Below are positions 8,143 through 17,050 of a DNA stretch of 34,329 nt, one piece after another. Source of the stretch: Candidatus Scatomonas merdavium (GTDB taxonomy: Bacteria; Bacillota; Clostridia; Lachnospirales; Lachnospiraceae); the NCBI GenBank assembly GCA_018716575.1, contig DVJR01000169.1:1-34329 (forward strand), written 5' to 3'. The position numbers and the translations under genes were made by a program. The notes under the pieces are model-generated. The model saw only the letters and a program-made list of their open reading frames with translations, was not told the origin of the DNA and searched no databases. The number at the start of each line of letters is the position of its first letter. The stretch's first letter is position 1.

Positions 8143-8700
8143 CTACCTCTGTATCGTTACATCTATATGTTCCGCATCCACCTGATAGACCTCGGAAAGC
8201 TCTCTTTTTACTGTCTCCGCCGTTTCTTCAAGCTCTCTGACTTTTTCTTTCTTCTCTGACTCATAGAGGATGTCTGCCGTATCCGCGGAAATGATCAGGC
8301 GAATGTCGGATACTTCCATTTTGTCCCTATCCAGCCGCACTTCTGTCTCCACCGGAACAATACCCCTCTCCTGCAGAAACGCATGTATCTGATCCGCGAT
8401 CTCGGATTCATACCCCCGGAGCAGATACTCTTCCTGTACATCCCCCATCTCCAGCCGGTCCCCCAGTCCTCTCGCTTCTATCTCCAGCATTTCCCTGCTT
8501 ACCACATCCTCCAGAGTCTCGTCCAGATGCAGAAATTCCGTTAACGGACGGGCCAGAACAATAATCACCAGCATTCCCAGAAAGAAGCGTACATATTTCC
8601 GGTAGCGGTTATCGGGCAGACAGTTCAGCACCGCCGTCATGAAAATAAAGAAAAAGGCCAGATTTTTCATCCAGCCGTAAATCATTTCCATCATATTCAT
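8143..8700 (-). CDS. spoIIIAF: stage III sporulation protein AF
   Basis: MNMMEMIYGWMKNLAFFFIFMTAVLNCLPDNRYRKYVRFFLGMLVIIVLARPL...; start 8700 chosen because of the ATGA overlap with spoIIIAE. Confidence 0.9.
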   Translation of the reverse strand: MNMMEMIYGWMKNLAFFFIFMTAVLNCLPDNRYRKYVRFFLGMLVIIVLARPLTEFLHLDETLEDVVSREMLEIEARGLGDRLEMGDVQEEYLLRGYESEIADQIHAFLQERGIVPVETEVRLDRDKMEVSDIRLIISADTADILYESEKKEKVRELEETAETVKRELSEVYQVDAEHIDVTIQR

Positions 8701-9911
8701 CCTCCCGCAGCCAGAATAGCCACTGTTACCATGAACAGCACCTCCGTAGTCAGCAAAAGCTTCAGGAGCAGGCTGCAGCCTTCTCCCATGGTGGTCAGAC
8801 AGCCCACCATCCGTTTGTCCGACACAGGCTGGGTAAAGGCAGCCAGCAGCCGGTAGGTGAGGCCCGTCACCGCAAACTGAATCAGGGGAATCACCCCGCA
8901 CAGGAACAGGATCACCAGGGCCACCGCGCCCAGGCAGTTCCGTATCAGCACGGCAGAGCCGATAACCATCTCCGTCACGGAGTCAATAGCATTCCCCACT
9001 CCGGGAATAGCGCTGGCCGTCTTTCCGATGATCGTCCTCCGCAGGGAATCCAGGGCAGGCGAAATCAGATTTCTGGTAATCTGCATGCCGATCACCAGCC
9101 CCAGAGCCGTCTTCATCACCCAGGAAATGCAGGTTTTCAGAAGCTCCGCCATGCGGGACAGAAAATCCTCTCTGGAAAGCTGGTTCACCAGGGAAATCAG
9201 CACGTAGATCTGGATACCCGGCAGAATCAGATAGATCAGGAGCCTCTCCACCAGGGTGATGACAAACAGCACGATCTGGTAGAACATAGCTGCCGACGAA
9301 GCTCCGGTAGCCGTGGCCACAGCGATATAGTAAGCGGGTACCAGCACGTTCATAAAATTCAGGATGCCTTCCAGCGCCGCGGAAAGCTGGCTGCTCAGCG
9401 CCTGAAAATTCCGCAGCAGCAGCGCGAACACCAGGAGATAGATCATATAAAAGCCCATCTCACCCATCTGGCTGCTCTCAAAGAGAGAAGCAAAATTGGA
9501 CAGAAGCGCGGCCGCCAGCACCAGAATCAGAATCCGCATCCAGATCTCCCGCTGGCCGGAGAAGGCTTCCGTAACCAGCGACAGTACATTGCCCGCCATA
9601 TCTGTGCCTGTAAAAATATCCTCTCCGCTCATTAACCGCAAAACAGAATCAGAAACGGAAAAATCATCTTTTCCAAGCAGCTCGTCCACCGCCTGCTGTA
9701 TCTCTTCCATATCCATTTCAGACATCAGGGAATCGTCGATCTCCAGCGTCAGCTCGTCCTCTCCGGACGCCTCCTCGCCCGCGTATCCGGCTCCCGTCTT
9801 CACCGCCGCCCCCTCTTCCGCGCCTGCGGCTCCGTACGCCGGCAGCGCCGCCGCCGCTGTCAGAAAGAAAAAAAGCAGGATTCCCGGTCCCGCGCGTCTT
9901 TTTCTTTTCAT
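8697..9911 (-). CDS. spoIIIAE: stage III sporulation protein AE
   Basis: 404 aa multi-pass membrane protein with signal peptide; order within spoIIIA. Confidence 0.92.
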   Translation of the reverse strand: MKRKRRAGPGILLFFFLTAAAALPAYGAAGAEEGAAVKTGAGYAGEEASGEDELTLEIDDSLMSEMDMEEIQQAVDELLGKDDFSVSDSVLRLMSGEDIFTGTDMAGNVLSLVTEAFSGQREIWMRILILVLAAALLSNFASLFESSQMGEMGFYMIYLLVFALLLRNFQALSSQLSAALEGILNFMNVLVPAYYIAVATATGASSAAMFYQIVLFVITLVERLLIYLILPGIQIYVLISLVNQLSREDFLSRMAELLKTCISWVMKTALGLVIGMQITRNLISPALDSLRRTIIGKTASAIPGVGNAIDSVTEMVIGSAVLIRNCLGAVALVILFLCGVIPLIQFAVTGLTYRLLAAFTQPVSDKRMVGCLTTMGEGCSLLLKLLLTTEVLFMVTVAILAAGG

Positions 9912-10294
9912 GCCAGAAACTCCTGTATTGTCTCCATCAGCCCGGTCAGAATCGGCATACTGATAACGAGAATGGACAGCTTTGCAAAAATCTCAATCTG
10001 CCCCGCGATGGAGGAATATCCTGCGTCCCGGCAGATTCCGGCGGAAAACTGCCCTACATAAGTGATGCCGATCATCTTCAGCAGAGCGTTCAAATAGGTG
10101 GCGTCGATAGGAACGTAGGACTTCAGATTACCGATCATTTCCATCAGATACGTGAGCTTTCCGGTAGCCAGCACCAGGATGCAGATTCCGGTGGCCAGGC
10201 TCACATAAAGAGCGTACTCCGGCTTCGTCTCTTTGACAAAAATACAGATCATCAGGCCGGCAATGCCCAGCACGGCGATTTTTATCACATCCAT
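9908..10294 (-). CDS. spoIIIAD: stage III sporulation protein AD
   Basis: MDVIKIAVLGIAGLMICIFVKETKPEYALYVSLATGICILVLATGKL...; order within operon. Confidence 0.92.
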   Translation of the reverse strand: MDVIKIAVLGIAGLMICIFVKETKPEYALYVSLATGICILVLATGKLTYLMEMIGNLKSYVPIDATYLNALLKMIGITYVGQFSAGICRDAGYSSIAGQIEIFAKLSILVISMPILTGLMETIQEFLA

Positions 10295-10305
10295 GGACTG
10301 CTCCT

Positions 10306-10500
10306 TTACAGGGTAAAGAGATTTCGGATGGTTTCAAACAGATCGGATATATAAGGCAGCAACCAGAACAGTACCACAATCAGACCGGCCAGGCTGGTCA
10401 GGAACGCCTGCTCCTCCCGGCCGCTGTGCTTTAAGACCTGTCCCAGAACGGAAACCAGAATGCCCACAGCGCCGATTTTAAAAATAACCCCGATTTCCAA
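10306..10500 (-). CDS. spoIIIAC: stage III sporulation protein AC
   Basis: 64 aa, MEIGVIFKIGAVGILVSVLGQVLKHSGREEQAFLTSLAGLIVVLFWL. Confidence 0.92.
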   Translation of the reverse strand: MEIGVIFKIGAVGILVSVLGQVLKHSGREEQAFLTSLAGLIVVLFWLLPYISDLFETIRNLFTL

Positions 10501-10530
10501 CTGCGGCCACCTCCTTCCTCTCCGTTCTTT

Positions 10531-11049
10531 CTATATAAATAAAATAGCCAGAAAAAGACCGCCCATAATTCCCAGGCTCTGGCAGAGCTTTTTTCTTACA
10601 GGCAGTCCTTTTGTCAGTTCTTCTATTGTCATATCCAGCTCCCGGCCATAGGCTTCCAGATTGGCCAGCTGCATGGCCTTGTCCAGATAGCCCAGACTCC
10701 GGCCCAGCTCGCTGAACCGATCCCGGTCCTCCCGGGTCAGCTTCGTATCTTTTAAATGGCACTCCACATTTTCCGCAAACACCTCTCCGAAGGAGCCCCC
10801 GCCATACCGGTTCAGATCCTCGGACAGCTCCCGCAGAAACTCCCGGAAAGGCTCTTCCACCTTTCCGGCAATGTTCCACAGGGCATCCGGCAGCGGCGTC
10901 CGCGCGCAGGAAATTTCCCCGTGCAGGAACATCTCAATTCGCTTCAGAGTCTTAAGCTGCGAAAGCCGCCGGCTTAAACCCATGCTTTTCAGAAAACCCA
11001 GGCTGACACAGGAACCTGTCATGATACACAGCGCGATGATACGCAGCAA
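10531..11049 (-). CDS. spoIIIAB: stage III sporulation protein AB
   Basis: MLRIIALCIMTGSCVSLGFLKSMGLSRRLSQLKTLKRIEMFLHGEISCARTPLPDAL... Confidence 0.92.
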   Translation of the reverse strand: MLRIIALCIMTGSCVSLGFLKSMGLSRRLSQLKTLKRIEMFLHGEISCARTPLPDALWNIAGKVEEPFREFLRELSEDLNRYGGGSFGEVFAENVECHLKDTKLTREDRDRFSELGRSLGYLDKAMQLANLEAYGRELDMTIEELTKGLPVRKKLCQSLGIMGGLFLAILFI

Positions 11050-12005
11050 GCTCCCACTCCTTTCTGATACAGGCTGGTGCCGCGTCCGTCGAATATGGCC
11101 TGGACGGTGCCCGGCGCTTCCCTTCCGGAAAGCAGAATATACCGCTCGAACACATGACGGTCCACCAGATCTCCCAGCAATGGTTTTTTCCGCACGTCCT
11201 CCATGGAATTTCCGTGAACTGTAGCCAGCACCTTGCAGCCGCAGTTCAGCACAGATTCCAGGGCGCGCAGATCCTCCTGAGTGCCAATCTCGTCCACAGC
11301 CACCACATCCGGAGACATGGAACGGATCAGCATCATCATTCCCTCCGCCTTGGGGCAGCCGTCCAGCACATCGGTGCGAATGCCCACAGGATTCTGCGCC
11401 ACACCCATGTAGGAGCCCGCAATCTCTGACCGCTCATCCACCACTCCCACCGTCAGGCCCTGATACCGGGCATTTCCGTCGGACAGCTGCCGGATCACAT
11501 CCCGCAGCAGGGTGGTTTTCCCGCACCGCGGGGCGGAGATGATCAGTGTATGACAGAACTCTCCCTCCCTTCTGAGATAGGGCATAACCAGATCCGCGCA
11601 GCCCTCTACACTGTGGGAAATCCGCAGGTTGATGCAGGAAATATGACTGATCCCCTTCACTTTCCCGTCTTCCATCACTGTCTTACCGGCAATTCCCACT
11701 CTGTGGCCGCCCTGAACCGTCAGAAAGCCCTGGCGTATCTCTTCTTCATAAGCATAGAGGGAATAATTTCCTATGTATTCCATGGTTTCCCGCAGATCCC
11801 GCTCCGTCATCCGCACGCCCTGGGCGGGATCCCTGCGGGCTCTCCCGTGTTCGTCCGGAAAATACTCTCCCTTCTGGCAGATCAGCTGCAGCGGAGCGCC
11901 TGTCCGCATTCTTATCTCATGTACTTTCCCGAAATCCAGATCCAGCCGTTCGAGAATCAGCCGTACCCTTCCGGAAAACAGACGTATAATCTCTTCTTTT
12001 CTCAT
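11019..12005 (-). CDS. spoIIIAA: stage III sporulation protein AA (ATPase)
   Basis: MRKEEIIRLFSGRVRLILERLDLDFGKVHEIRMRTGAPL...SAPRCGKTTLLRDV...VAVDEIGTQEDLRAL; start 12005 with aaagaggtg RBS (the ORF-track start at 12530 reads into the upstream gene). Confidence 0.92.
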   Translation of the reverse strand: MRKEEIIRLFSGRVRLILERLDLDFGKVHEIRMRTGAPLQLICQKGEYFPDEHGRARRDPAQGVRMTERDLRETMEYIGNYSLYAYEEEIRQGFLTVQGGHRVGIAGKTVMEDGKVKGISHISCINLRISHSVEGCADLVMPYLRREGEFCHTLIISAPRCGKTTLLRDVIRQLSDGNARYQGLTVGVVDERSEIAGSYMGVAQNPVGIRTDVLDGCPKAEGMMMLIRSMSPDVVAVDEIGTQEDLRALESVLNCGCKVLATVHGNSMEDVRKKPLLGDLVDRHVFERYILLSGREAPGTVQAIFDGRGTSLYQKGVGACCVSSRCVS

Positions 12006-12027
12006 CGTTCTGCACCTCTTTAAGACA

Positions 12028-12056
12028 AGTATATGTGCAGAATTCCGAATTATGCC
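12028..12056 (-). promoter_or_regulatory. SigE-type sporulation promoter for spoIIIAA-AH
   Basis: Minus strand GGCATAAT (12049-12056), 13 nt, CATATACT (12028-12035); close to the SigE consensus (-35 kmATATT, -10 CATAcaHT). Confidence 0.65.
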
Positions 12057-12177
12057 CGCTGTTTTTTCTTTTCCTGCCCGTCCCCGGACACGGCGCGTCC
12101 CGGCGGCTTCCCCGCCGCCGGCCACAGCGCGGCGTACCCCGACAGCTCTCCCTCCGCCGCCGGCCGGGACCGGTCGT

Positions 12178-12873
12178 TCAGTCCACTCCCCGGATCTCCA
12201 CCTGTCCGATACTCCGCAGCAAAAGCTCCCGGAACCGCTCCAGCTGTTCTCGGGAATAGCCGCTGAACACCGGCTGCAGCACGAACTCTGATTCTCTGTA
12301 GTTCTGCAGGCAGTACTTCCTGCACCCGGCCAGCCATTTTCCGATCCTTTCAAACTCTGCCCGCCCGTGCAGCTCCCGGGCCACCGTGGTTCTGAACTCA
12401 TAGTCCACCGCTCCGCACATGAGGAACTCCACAGATTCCTGAATCCGCAGCACATCCAGATCAGCCAGGCCCGCTGTCTCGCCATAACGGTCGGGAGAAT
12501 TCTTGATATCCATGGCCACATAATCCACAAGGCCAGCCTCTGCCAGGCTCTTTAACACCTCCGGCCGGTAACCGTTGGTATCCAGCTTAATCCGGTATCC
12601 CATTTCCCGGACTTTTCCAAGAAAATCCGGAAGCTCCGACTCCAGTGTAGGCTCACCGCCTGTTATACATACCCCGTCCAGAAGCCCCTTTCTTTTCTCC
12701 AGATGAGAGAATACCGTCTCCTCATCGATCAGCGGCTCACGCTCCGGATGCAGTACCAGATTGCCGTTCTGACAAAAAGGACACCGGAAATTGCAGTGTC
12801 CCAGAAAAACCGTACAGGCCACAACCCCCGGATAATCCAGAAGGGTCAGGGTCTGAAAACCGTATATGTTCAT
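12178..12873 (-). CDS. anaerobic ribonucleoside-triphosphate reductase activating protein-like radical SAM enzyme
   Basis: MNIYGFQTLTLLDYPGVVACTVFLGHCNFRCPFCQNG (CX3CX2C), CITGGEPTL, KLDTNG. Confidence 0.87.
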   Translation of the reverse strand: MNIYGFQTLTLLDYPGVVACTVFLGHCNFRCPFCQNGNLVLHPEREPLIDEETVFSHLEKRKGLLDGVCITGGEPTLESELPDFLGKVREMGYRIKLDTNGYRPEVLKSLAEAGLVDYVAMDIKNSPDRYGETAGLADLDVLRIQESVEFLMCGAVDYEFRTTVARELHGRAEFERIGKWLAGCRKYCLQNYRESEFVLQPVFSGYSREQLERFRELLLRSIGQVEIRGVD

Positions 12874-13553
12874 GATAACCTCACTTTCCCGGAGTGAATA
12901 TCCAGAAATTCTTTCAGCAGCGGATACAGCCTCTCGCTGTGCACCACGTAGCTTCCGTGGCTTTCTCCCGGCAGAATCTGCAGGGTGCTGTGCGGGATGC
13001 TCTCTGCAATCAGGCGGGTATGCTCTTCCCGGATCAGATCCTTTTCTCCTGCCAGTACCAGCACCGGAATCTGTATATTCCCAAGGGATTCCGGGGAAAT
13101 ATCCGGCTCCCGCAGCATCAGTTTTATCTTTTTGTCCCGTTTTCTGAGGTATTCCAGCCGCATCATCCAGTGAAAGAGCGTCTTCAGTCCGCCGGGATTC
13201 AGATTGGCCCCGCTGACCGCGAGGGCGGACAGCAGCTCCGGCCGTTCCAGAGCCGTCAGAAGGCCCACGATTCCGCCGTCGCTGAAGCCGTACAGCGCTG
13301 CTCCCCGCAGCCCCAGGCTCTCGATCAGCGCTTCCACATCCGAAGCCATGATTTCATAAGACAGCTTCTCCATCCGGCTGCTCCGTCCGTGATCCCGGCT
13401 GTCCACGGCATAGACCGTGTAGTGTTCCCCCAGCCGGGCTGCCAGCTCGTCAAATATGGTATGATCTTCCCCGTTCCCATGCAGCAGGATCAGAGGCTTT
13501 CCCTGCCCCCGCACCTCATACCAGAGAGTAATTCCGTTTACTTCCGCCTTCAT
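12870..13553 (-). CDS. alpha/beta hydrolase
   Basis: MKAEVNGITLWYEVRGQGKPLILLHGNGEDHTIF...AVDSRDHGRS...ALYGFSDGG nucleophile elbow; ATGA overlap with the next gene. Confidence 0.88.
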   Translation of the reverse strand: MKAEVNGITLWYEVRGQGKPLILLHGNGEDHTIFDELAARLGEHYTVYAVDSRDHGRSSRMEKLSYEIMASDVEALIESLGLRGAALYGFSDGGIVGLLTALERPELLSALAVSGANLNPGGLKTLFHWMMRLEYLRKRDKKIKLMLREPDISPESLGNIQIPVLVLAGEKDLIREEHTRLIAESIPHSTLQILPGESHGSYVVHSERLYPLLKEFLDIHSGKVRLS

Positions 13554-13581
13554 GCGCCTTCTCCTTTCTCCGCTGTGTGGG

Positions 13582-14421
13582 TTACTGTCTTTCGGGGATT
13601 CCCAGAATCTCCCGGATGCCCCAGGCCACGCCGTCCTCCTGGTTGGACCTTGTCCGGAAAGCCGCCGCCCGCAGGCACCCCTCGCTGGCGTTTGCCACGG
13701 CGATCCCCCACCGCACAGCCTTCAGCATGTCCATATCGTTATCCGCATCTCCAAAAGCCGCCGTTTCCTCCGGAGAAATACCCAGCCTTTTCAGAAGAAA
13801 CAGAAGGCCCGATGCCTTTCCCGCTTCCGGGCTGGACAGCTCGATCCTGTTCCGGACAGAGGAGGTGATATAGAGCCTTTCTCCACAGCCTGCCAGCGCT
13901 TCCCGAAGGCCACAGCGTTTCTCATCCTCCGGAATGATCAGATCCACGCCGTCCAGGCGGTCGCTGTTCTCCAGGATAAACTGCCGGATATCCCCGACCT
14001 TCCGGCGGGTGGTCTGAATATATTCCACCGCATAGGGCGCAGCCCCGAACCGGACGGGATCCTCCACATAGTCTGCCTGTCCGTAGGGAATGCCGTCCAC
14101 GAAGGCCTCACAGGTGACGCCTCCGCCGCCGGTCAGCGCAAGCACCGCCTCCACCGCCCTCCGCTCCAGGGTCACCCGGCGCAGGCAGGCCCGGTCCTGC
14201 AGCCGGTAAACCGCAGCGCCGTTGGAGGTCACCGCATACTCAATACAATCCATGGCCTTCACCGCATCCGGAATGGAATCCACCGTCCGGCCGCTGGCCA
14301 CAACTATGCAGACGCCTCCGGCGGCGGCGTCCTCCAGAGCTTCTCTGTTGGCTTCGCTGACCGTTTTCGCATCCGTCAGCGTGGTTCCATCCAGATCCAG
14401 AGCGATACAACGCACTTTCAT
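13582..14421 (-). CDS. Cof-type HAD-IIB hydrolase
   Basis: MKVRCIALDLDGTTLTDAKTVSEANREAL...VVASGR...AFGDADNDMDML motifs; start moved to 14421. Confidence 0.9.
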   Translation of the reverse strand: MKVRCIALDLDGTTLTDAKTVSEANREALEDAAAGGVCIVVASGRTVDSIPDAVKAMDCIEYAVTSNGAAVYRLQDRACLRRVTLERRAVEAVLALTGGGGVTCEAFVDGIPYGQADYVEDPVRFGAAPYAVEYIQTTRRKVGDIRQFILENSDRLDGVDLIIPEDEKRCGLREALAGCGERLYITSSVRNRIELSSPEAGKASGLLFLLKRLGISPEETAAFGDADNDMDMLKAVRWGIAVANASEGCLRAAAFRTRSNQEDGVAWGIREILGIPERQ

Positions 14422-14519
14422 CCTTTTCTTCCTCTCCTGCATCCTGAAGCACCCATGTCCGCAGCCCTTTCTTACGGGCTGCAGACGATTTCTCTCAGTT
14501 TCTCTTTTGCCCGGCTGTC

Positions 14520-14867
14520 TCACAGATACTCCGCGCCGTGGTCTTTCAGCCATTTCCGGCGTTCCCGGTAATCCGGCAGAACCTTCTCCACCTCCGCCCA
14601 GAAGCGGGGAGAATGATTCATCTCTTTTCTGTGCGCCAGCTCATGAACTACCACGTAGTCCAGGATGGCCGGCGGCATCAGCACCAGCTTCCAGTGAAAA
14701 TTCAGATTTCCCAGACTGCTGCAGCTTCCCCAGCGGGTTTTCGTATTTTTGATGGCAATCCGGCCAAAGGTCACGCCCATAATTTTACTGTAATAGGCGG
14801 CCTGCCTGGTGCAGACCAGCCGTGCCTGCTCCCGGAACATCTTCTCCTGTCTCTCCGTATACTTCAT
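14520..14867 (-). CDS. YgjP-like (DUF45/M48-type) metal-dependent hydrolase; ORF extends to 14885
   Basis: TRWGSCSSLGNLNFHWKLVLMPPAILDYVVVHELAHRKEMNHSPRFW (HELAH motif). Confidence 0.87.
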   Translation of the reverse strand: MKYTERQEKMFREQARLVCTRQAAYYSKIMGVTFGRIAIKNTKTRWGSCSSLGNLNFHWKLVLMPPAILDYVVVHELAHRKEMNHSPRFWAEVEKVLPDYRERRKWLKDHGAEYL

Positions 14868-14920
14868 ATTCCCATCTCCCTGCACACGCTTTCCGGGAAA
14901 ACAGCTGACATCCTCCGCCG

Positions 14921-16000
14921 CTACATCAGAAAATCGTGCAGCATCTCCATATTTTCGGGGCAGTATTCGATTTCCTTGGAATACAGTTTGGCCGTAAAGA
15001 TCCGGTCTGCTTCCGTATAGTCTCCCCGTTCCAGCCAGATCTCCGTATCCAGAAGCTGAATCACCAGAAGACTGGCAGCCGCAAACCGCACCGGCGGCAG
15101 CACGCAGCCGTCGAACAGAGCTTCCATGAAATAACGATACAGAAAATACACCGCCAGATGCTCATACTCGCACTCCCGCTCCCGGTATTCCGCCAGAAAA
15201 TCCCTCCTGGCTTCCAGAAGCTCCGGAAGGCGTTTCAGCAGCTTTTCCATCCGTCCGCCCCAGGTTCCGTCCAGAGACTCCAGGACACGGTACTGTTCCA
15301 GCAGCTTCCGTACCTCTGCCTCTTCAAAATATTTTTCACAGCACTGCCTCCGCAGCCACCGAATCGATCCTTCCCCGGCCAGCGCTTCGATGCCTTCCGC
15401 ATCCTCAGCCTGCAAATGCGCGTCCAGTTCCTCTGCCCAGGCCAGCAGCGCACGGATCCTCTGATCCATGGAACAATTCCTGGACTGAGCAATAGCAAAG
15501 GCTGTCTCCCGGGCTTTCAGCAATGGCTCCAGCAGGAAATCCTCTTCCAGCTCCCCGGGACTGTCATCTTCCCTGTCTTCCTCTTCATCATACAGCATTT
15601 CAAAGCGTAAAGGCTCTTTCCTTCTGAAGAGCAAACGGCAGACCTCTTCACAGCAAAGGCCCAGCCCCGCTTCCGTATAATCTCCAAACCACTGGTAAAA
15701 CCGGGGATGCTCCCGGCAGATGTCACAGAGCCACTCCTCTCCAAGCGCAATTATGATCTCGCAGAGGTTGTCCCCGTTCAAAAACGGACAGCGCCGTTCC
15801 TCCGTCAGCCGGAAACAGCTTTCTTCTTCGTCATTTTCCATCTCCGCCCTGAGGCGCTCTCCAATTTTTCCGCCAGCTGACCGGTATTTTTCTGCCGTTT
15901 CCCCGTCAATCTCAATTTCCCAGCCCGCACAGCAGGTATCCCCGCAGGCGCCGCCGATACACGAAAAATCCCTGTAAAAGTCAGGCCGCCGAAGCCTCAT
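14921..16000 (-). CDS. FliB-like (flagellin) lysine N-methylase family protein
   Basis: MRLRRPDFYRDFSCIGGACGDTCCAGWEIEIDGET...CPFLNGDNLCEIIIALGEEWLCDICREHPRF; Cys-cluster pattern of the FliB family; ATGA overlap with the PPTase stop. Confidence 0.8.
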   Translation of the reverse strand: MRLRRPDFYRDFSCIGGACGDTCCAGWEIEIDGETAEKYRSAGGKIGERLRAEMENDEEESCFRLTEERRCPFLNGDNLCEIIIALGEEWLCDICREHPRFYQWFGDYTEAGLGLCCEEVCRLLFRRKEPLRFEMLYDEEEDREDDSPGELEEDFLLEPLLKARETAFAIAQSRNCSMDQRIRALLAWAEELDAHLQAEDAEGIEALAGEGSIRWLRRQCCEKYFEEAEVRKLLEQYRVLESLDGTWGGRMEKLLKRLPELLEARRDFLAEYRERECEYEHLAVYFLYRYFMEALFDGCVLPPVRFAAASLLVIQLLDTEIWLERGDYTEADRIFTAKLYSKEIEYCPENMEMLHDFLM

Positions 16001-16791
16001 ATCTGTCTCTCCTCTCCCGCGGATCCCGCGCCGAAGCGCAAGGGCCCGGACATCCACTTCAGTTCCGGAAATACCGGCGCTGCGCAGCATACGCACAGCG
16101 TGTATTCGCCCTCCGCCCGCACAGACGCTTCCGCAAACCAGACGCCGCCGGCCGTCCATCTCCGGAATGTCAGGGGCTGTCCATCAGCCGGGGCGCGCCG
16201 GGCTTTTTCTTCCTCTGGTTTCCCCGATGCCTCCCGCTGCCAGTCCGAATTCTCCCGGCTGACATCTGATAGCTCCGGCAGGCAGCTTTCCGGTTTCCAT
16301 TTCTCAGGAATCACGCAAAACTCCCCGAAAGAATCGTCAATTCCCTGTCCGGTGTATTTGACATACGCCTCCTTGGCCGCCCAGATACGAAAAAAGCGCC
16401 GGAAGGAATCCCCCTCCAGCACGTAGGCCGCCTCTCGTTTATGAAAAAAGCGGACGGCCATTTTCCTGTAACGCGTTTCTGCCTGCCTGCGGCTCTCCCC
16501 TGCCCGGATCACATGCTCCTGCAGATCAATCCCCAGCTCTCCCTCCGCCAGAGCGCAGAACCAGAAAGGACCGCTGTGGGTGATGGACAGGCCGATACCC
16601 GGTATATCCCGGAAATACGGCTTTCCTCTTCCGCTACGAATAATCGTCCCATCACTTTCTGCCGCCAGAAGTCCCCATTCCGGACTTTCCGCAGTCCGCA
16701 TCCAGTCTTTCACAGCTTCCTTAAGACGGCTCTCCGACGTTTTACCATCCTTCAGGTCGAAACAGTAAATTCCTACGCTCCGGTGCTCCAT
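15997..16791 (-). CDS. Sfp-type 4'-phosphopantetheinyl transferase
   Basis: MEHRSVGIYCFDLKDG...GKPYFRDIPGIGLSITHSGPFWFCALAEGELGIDLQEH...FFRIWAAKEAYVKYTGQGI (GIDL and WAAKEAYVK motifs). Confidence 0.9.
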   Translation of the reverse strand: MEHRSVGIYCFDLKDGKTSESRLKEAVKDWMRTAESPEWGLLAAESDGTIIRSGRGKPYFRDIPGIGLSITHSGPFWFCALAEGELGIDLQEHVIRAGESRRQAETRYRKMAVRFFHKREAAYVLEGDSFRRFFRIWAAKEAYVKYTGQGIDDSFGEFCVIPEKWKPESCLPELSDVSRENSDWQREASGKPEEEKARRAPADGQPLTFRRWTAGGVWFAEASVRAEGEYTLCVCCAAPVFPELKWMSGPLRFGAGSAGEERQI

Positions 16792-16792
16792 C

Positions 16793-17035
16793 TCATCCCA
16801 CCGTAATCCCTTTCTTTTCCATATATGTAATGACATCCTGCACCTGATGAAGCTGCCAGACATCCCTTGTGGGAATTTCCGTATCAAACTCCTCCTCAAA
16901 GGCGCATACGATGTTCATAATATCAAAAGAGCTCAATCCCAGATCCTGCACGAAATCCGTATCGTAAGTCAGGTTTTTTCTTCCCGTCACCTCATATACA
17001 ATTTTCTGTATCAGCTCCAAGAACGGATCTTTCAT
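16793..17035 (-). CDS. free-standing acyl/peptidyl carrier protein
   Basis: 80 aa MKDPFLELIQKIVYEVTGRKNLTYDTDFVQDLGLSSFDIMNIVCAFEEEFDTEIP; phosphopantetheine Ser in LGLSSFD. Confidence 0.92.
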   Translation of the reverse strand: MKDPFLELIQKIVYEVTGRKNLTYDTDFVQDLGLSSFDIMNIVCAFEEEFDTEIPTRDVWQLHQVQDVITYMEKKGITVG

Positions 17036-17050
17036 TTTATACTCCCTCTT

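Noticed and set aside
11019-12530. 503-aa version of SpoIIIAA as a fusion protein
   Set aside because: The extra N-terminus is an out-of-frame reading of the upstream activase gene; a RBS and SigE promoter precede ATG 12005.
14461-14482. GCAGCCC-N8-GGGCTGC hairpin between the HAD and YgjP genes as a terminator
   Set aside because: The stem is real but has no T tract on either strand, so termination is not supported.
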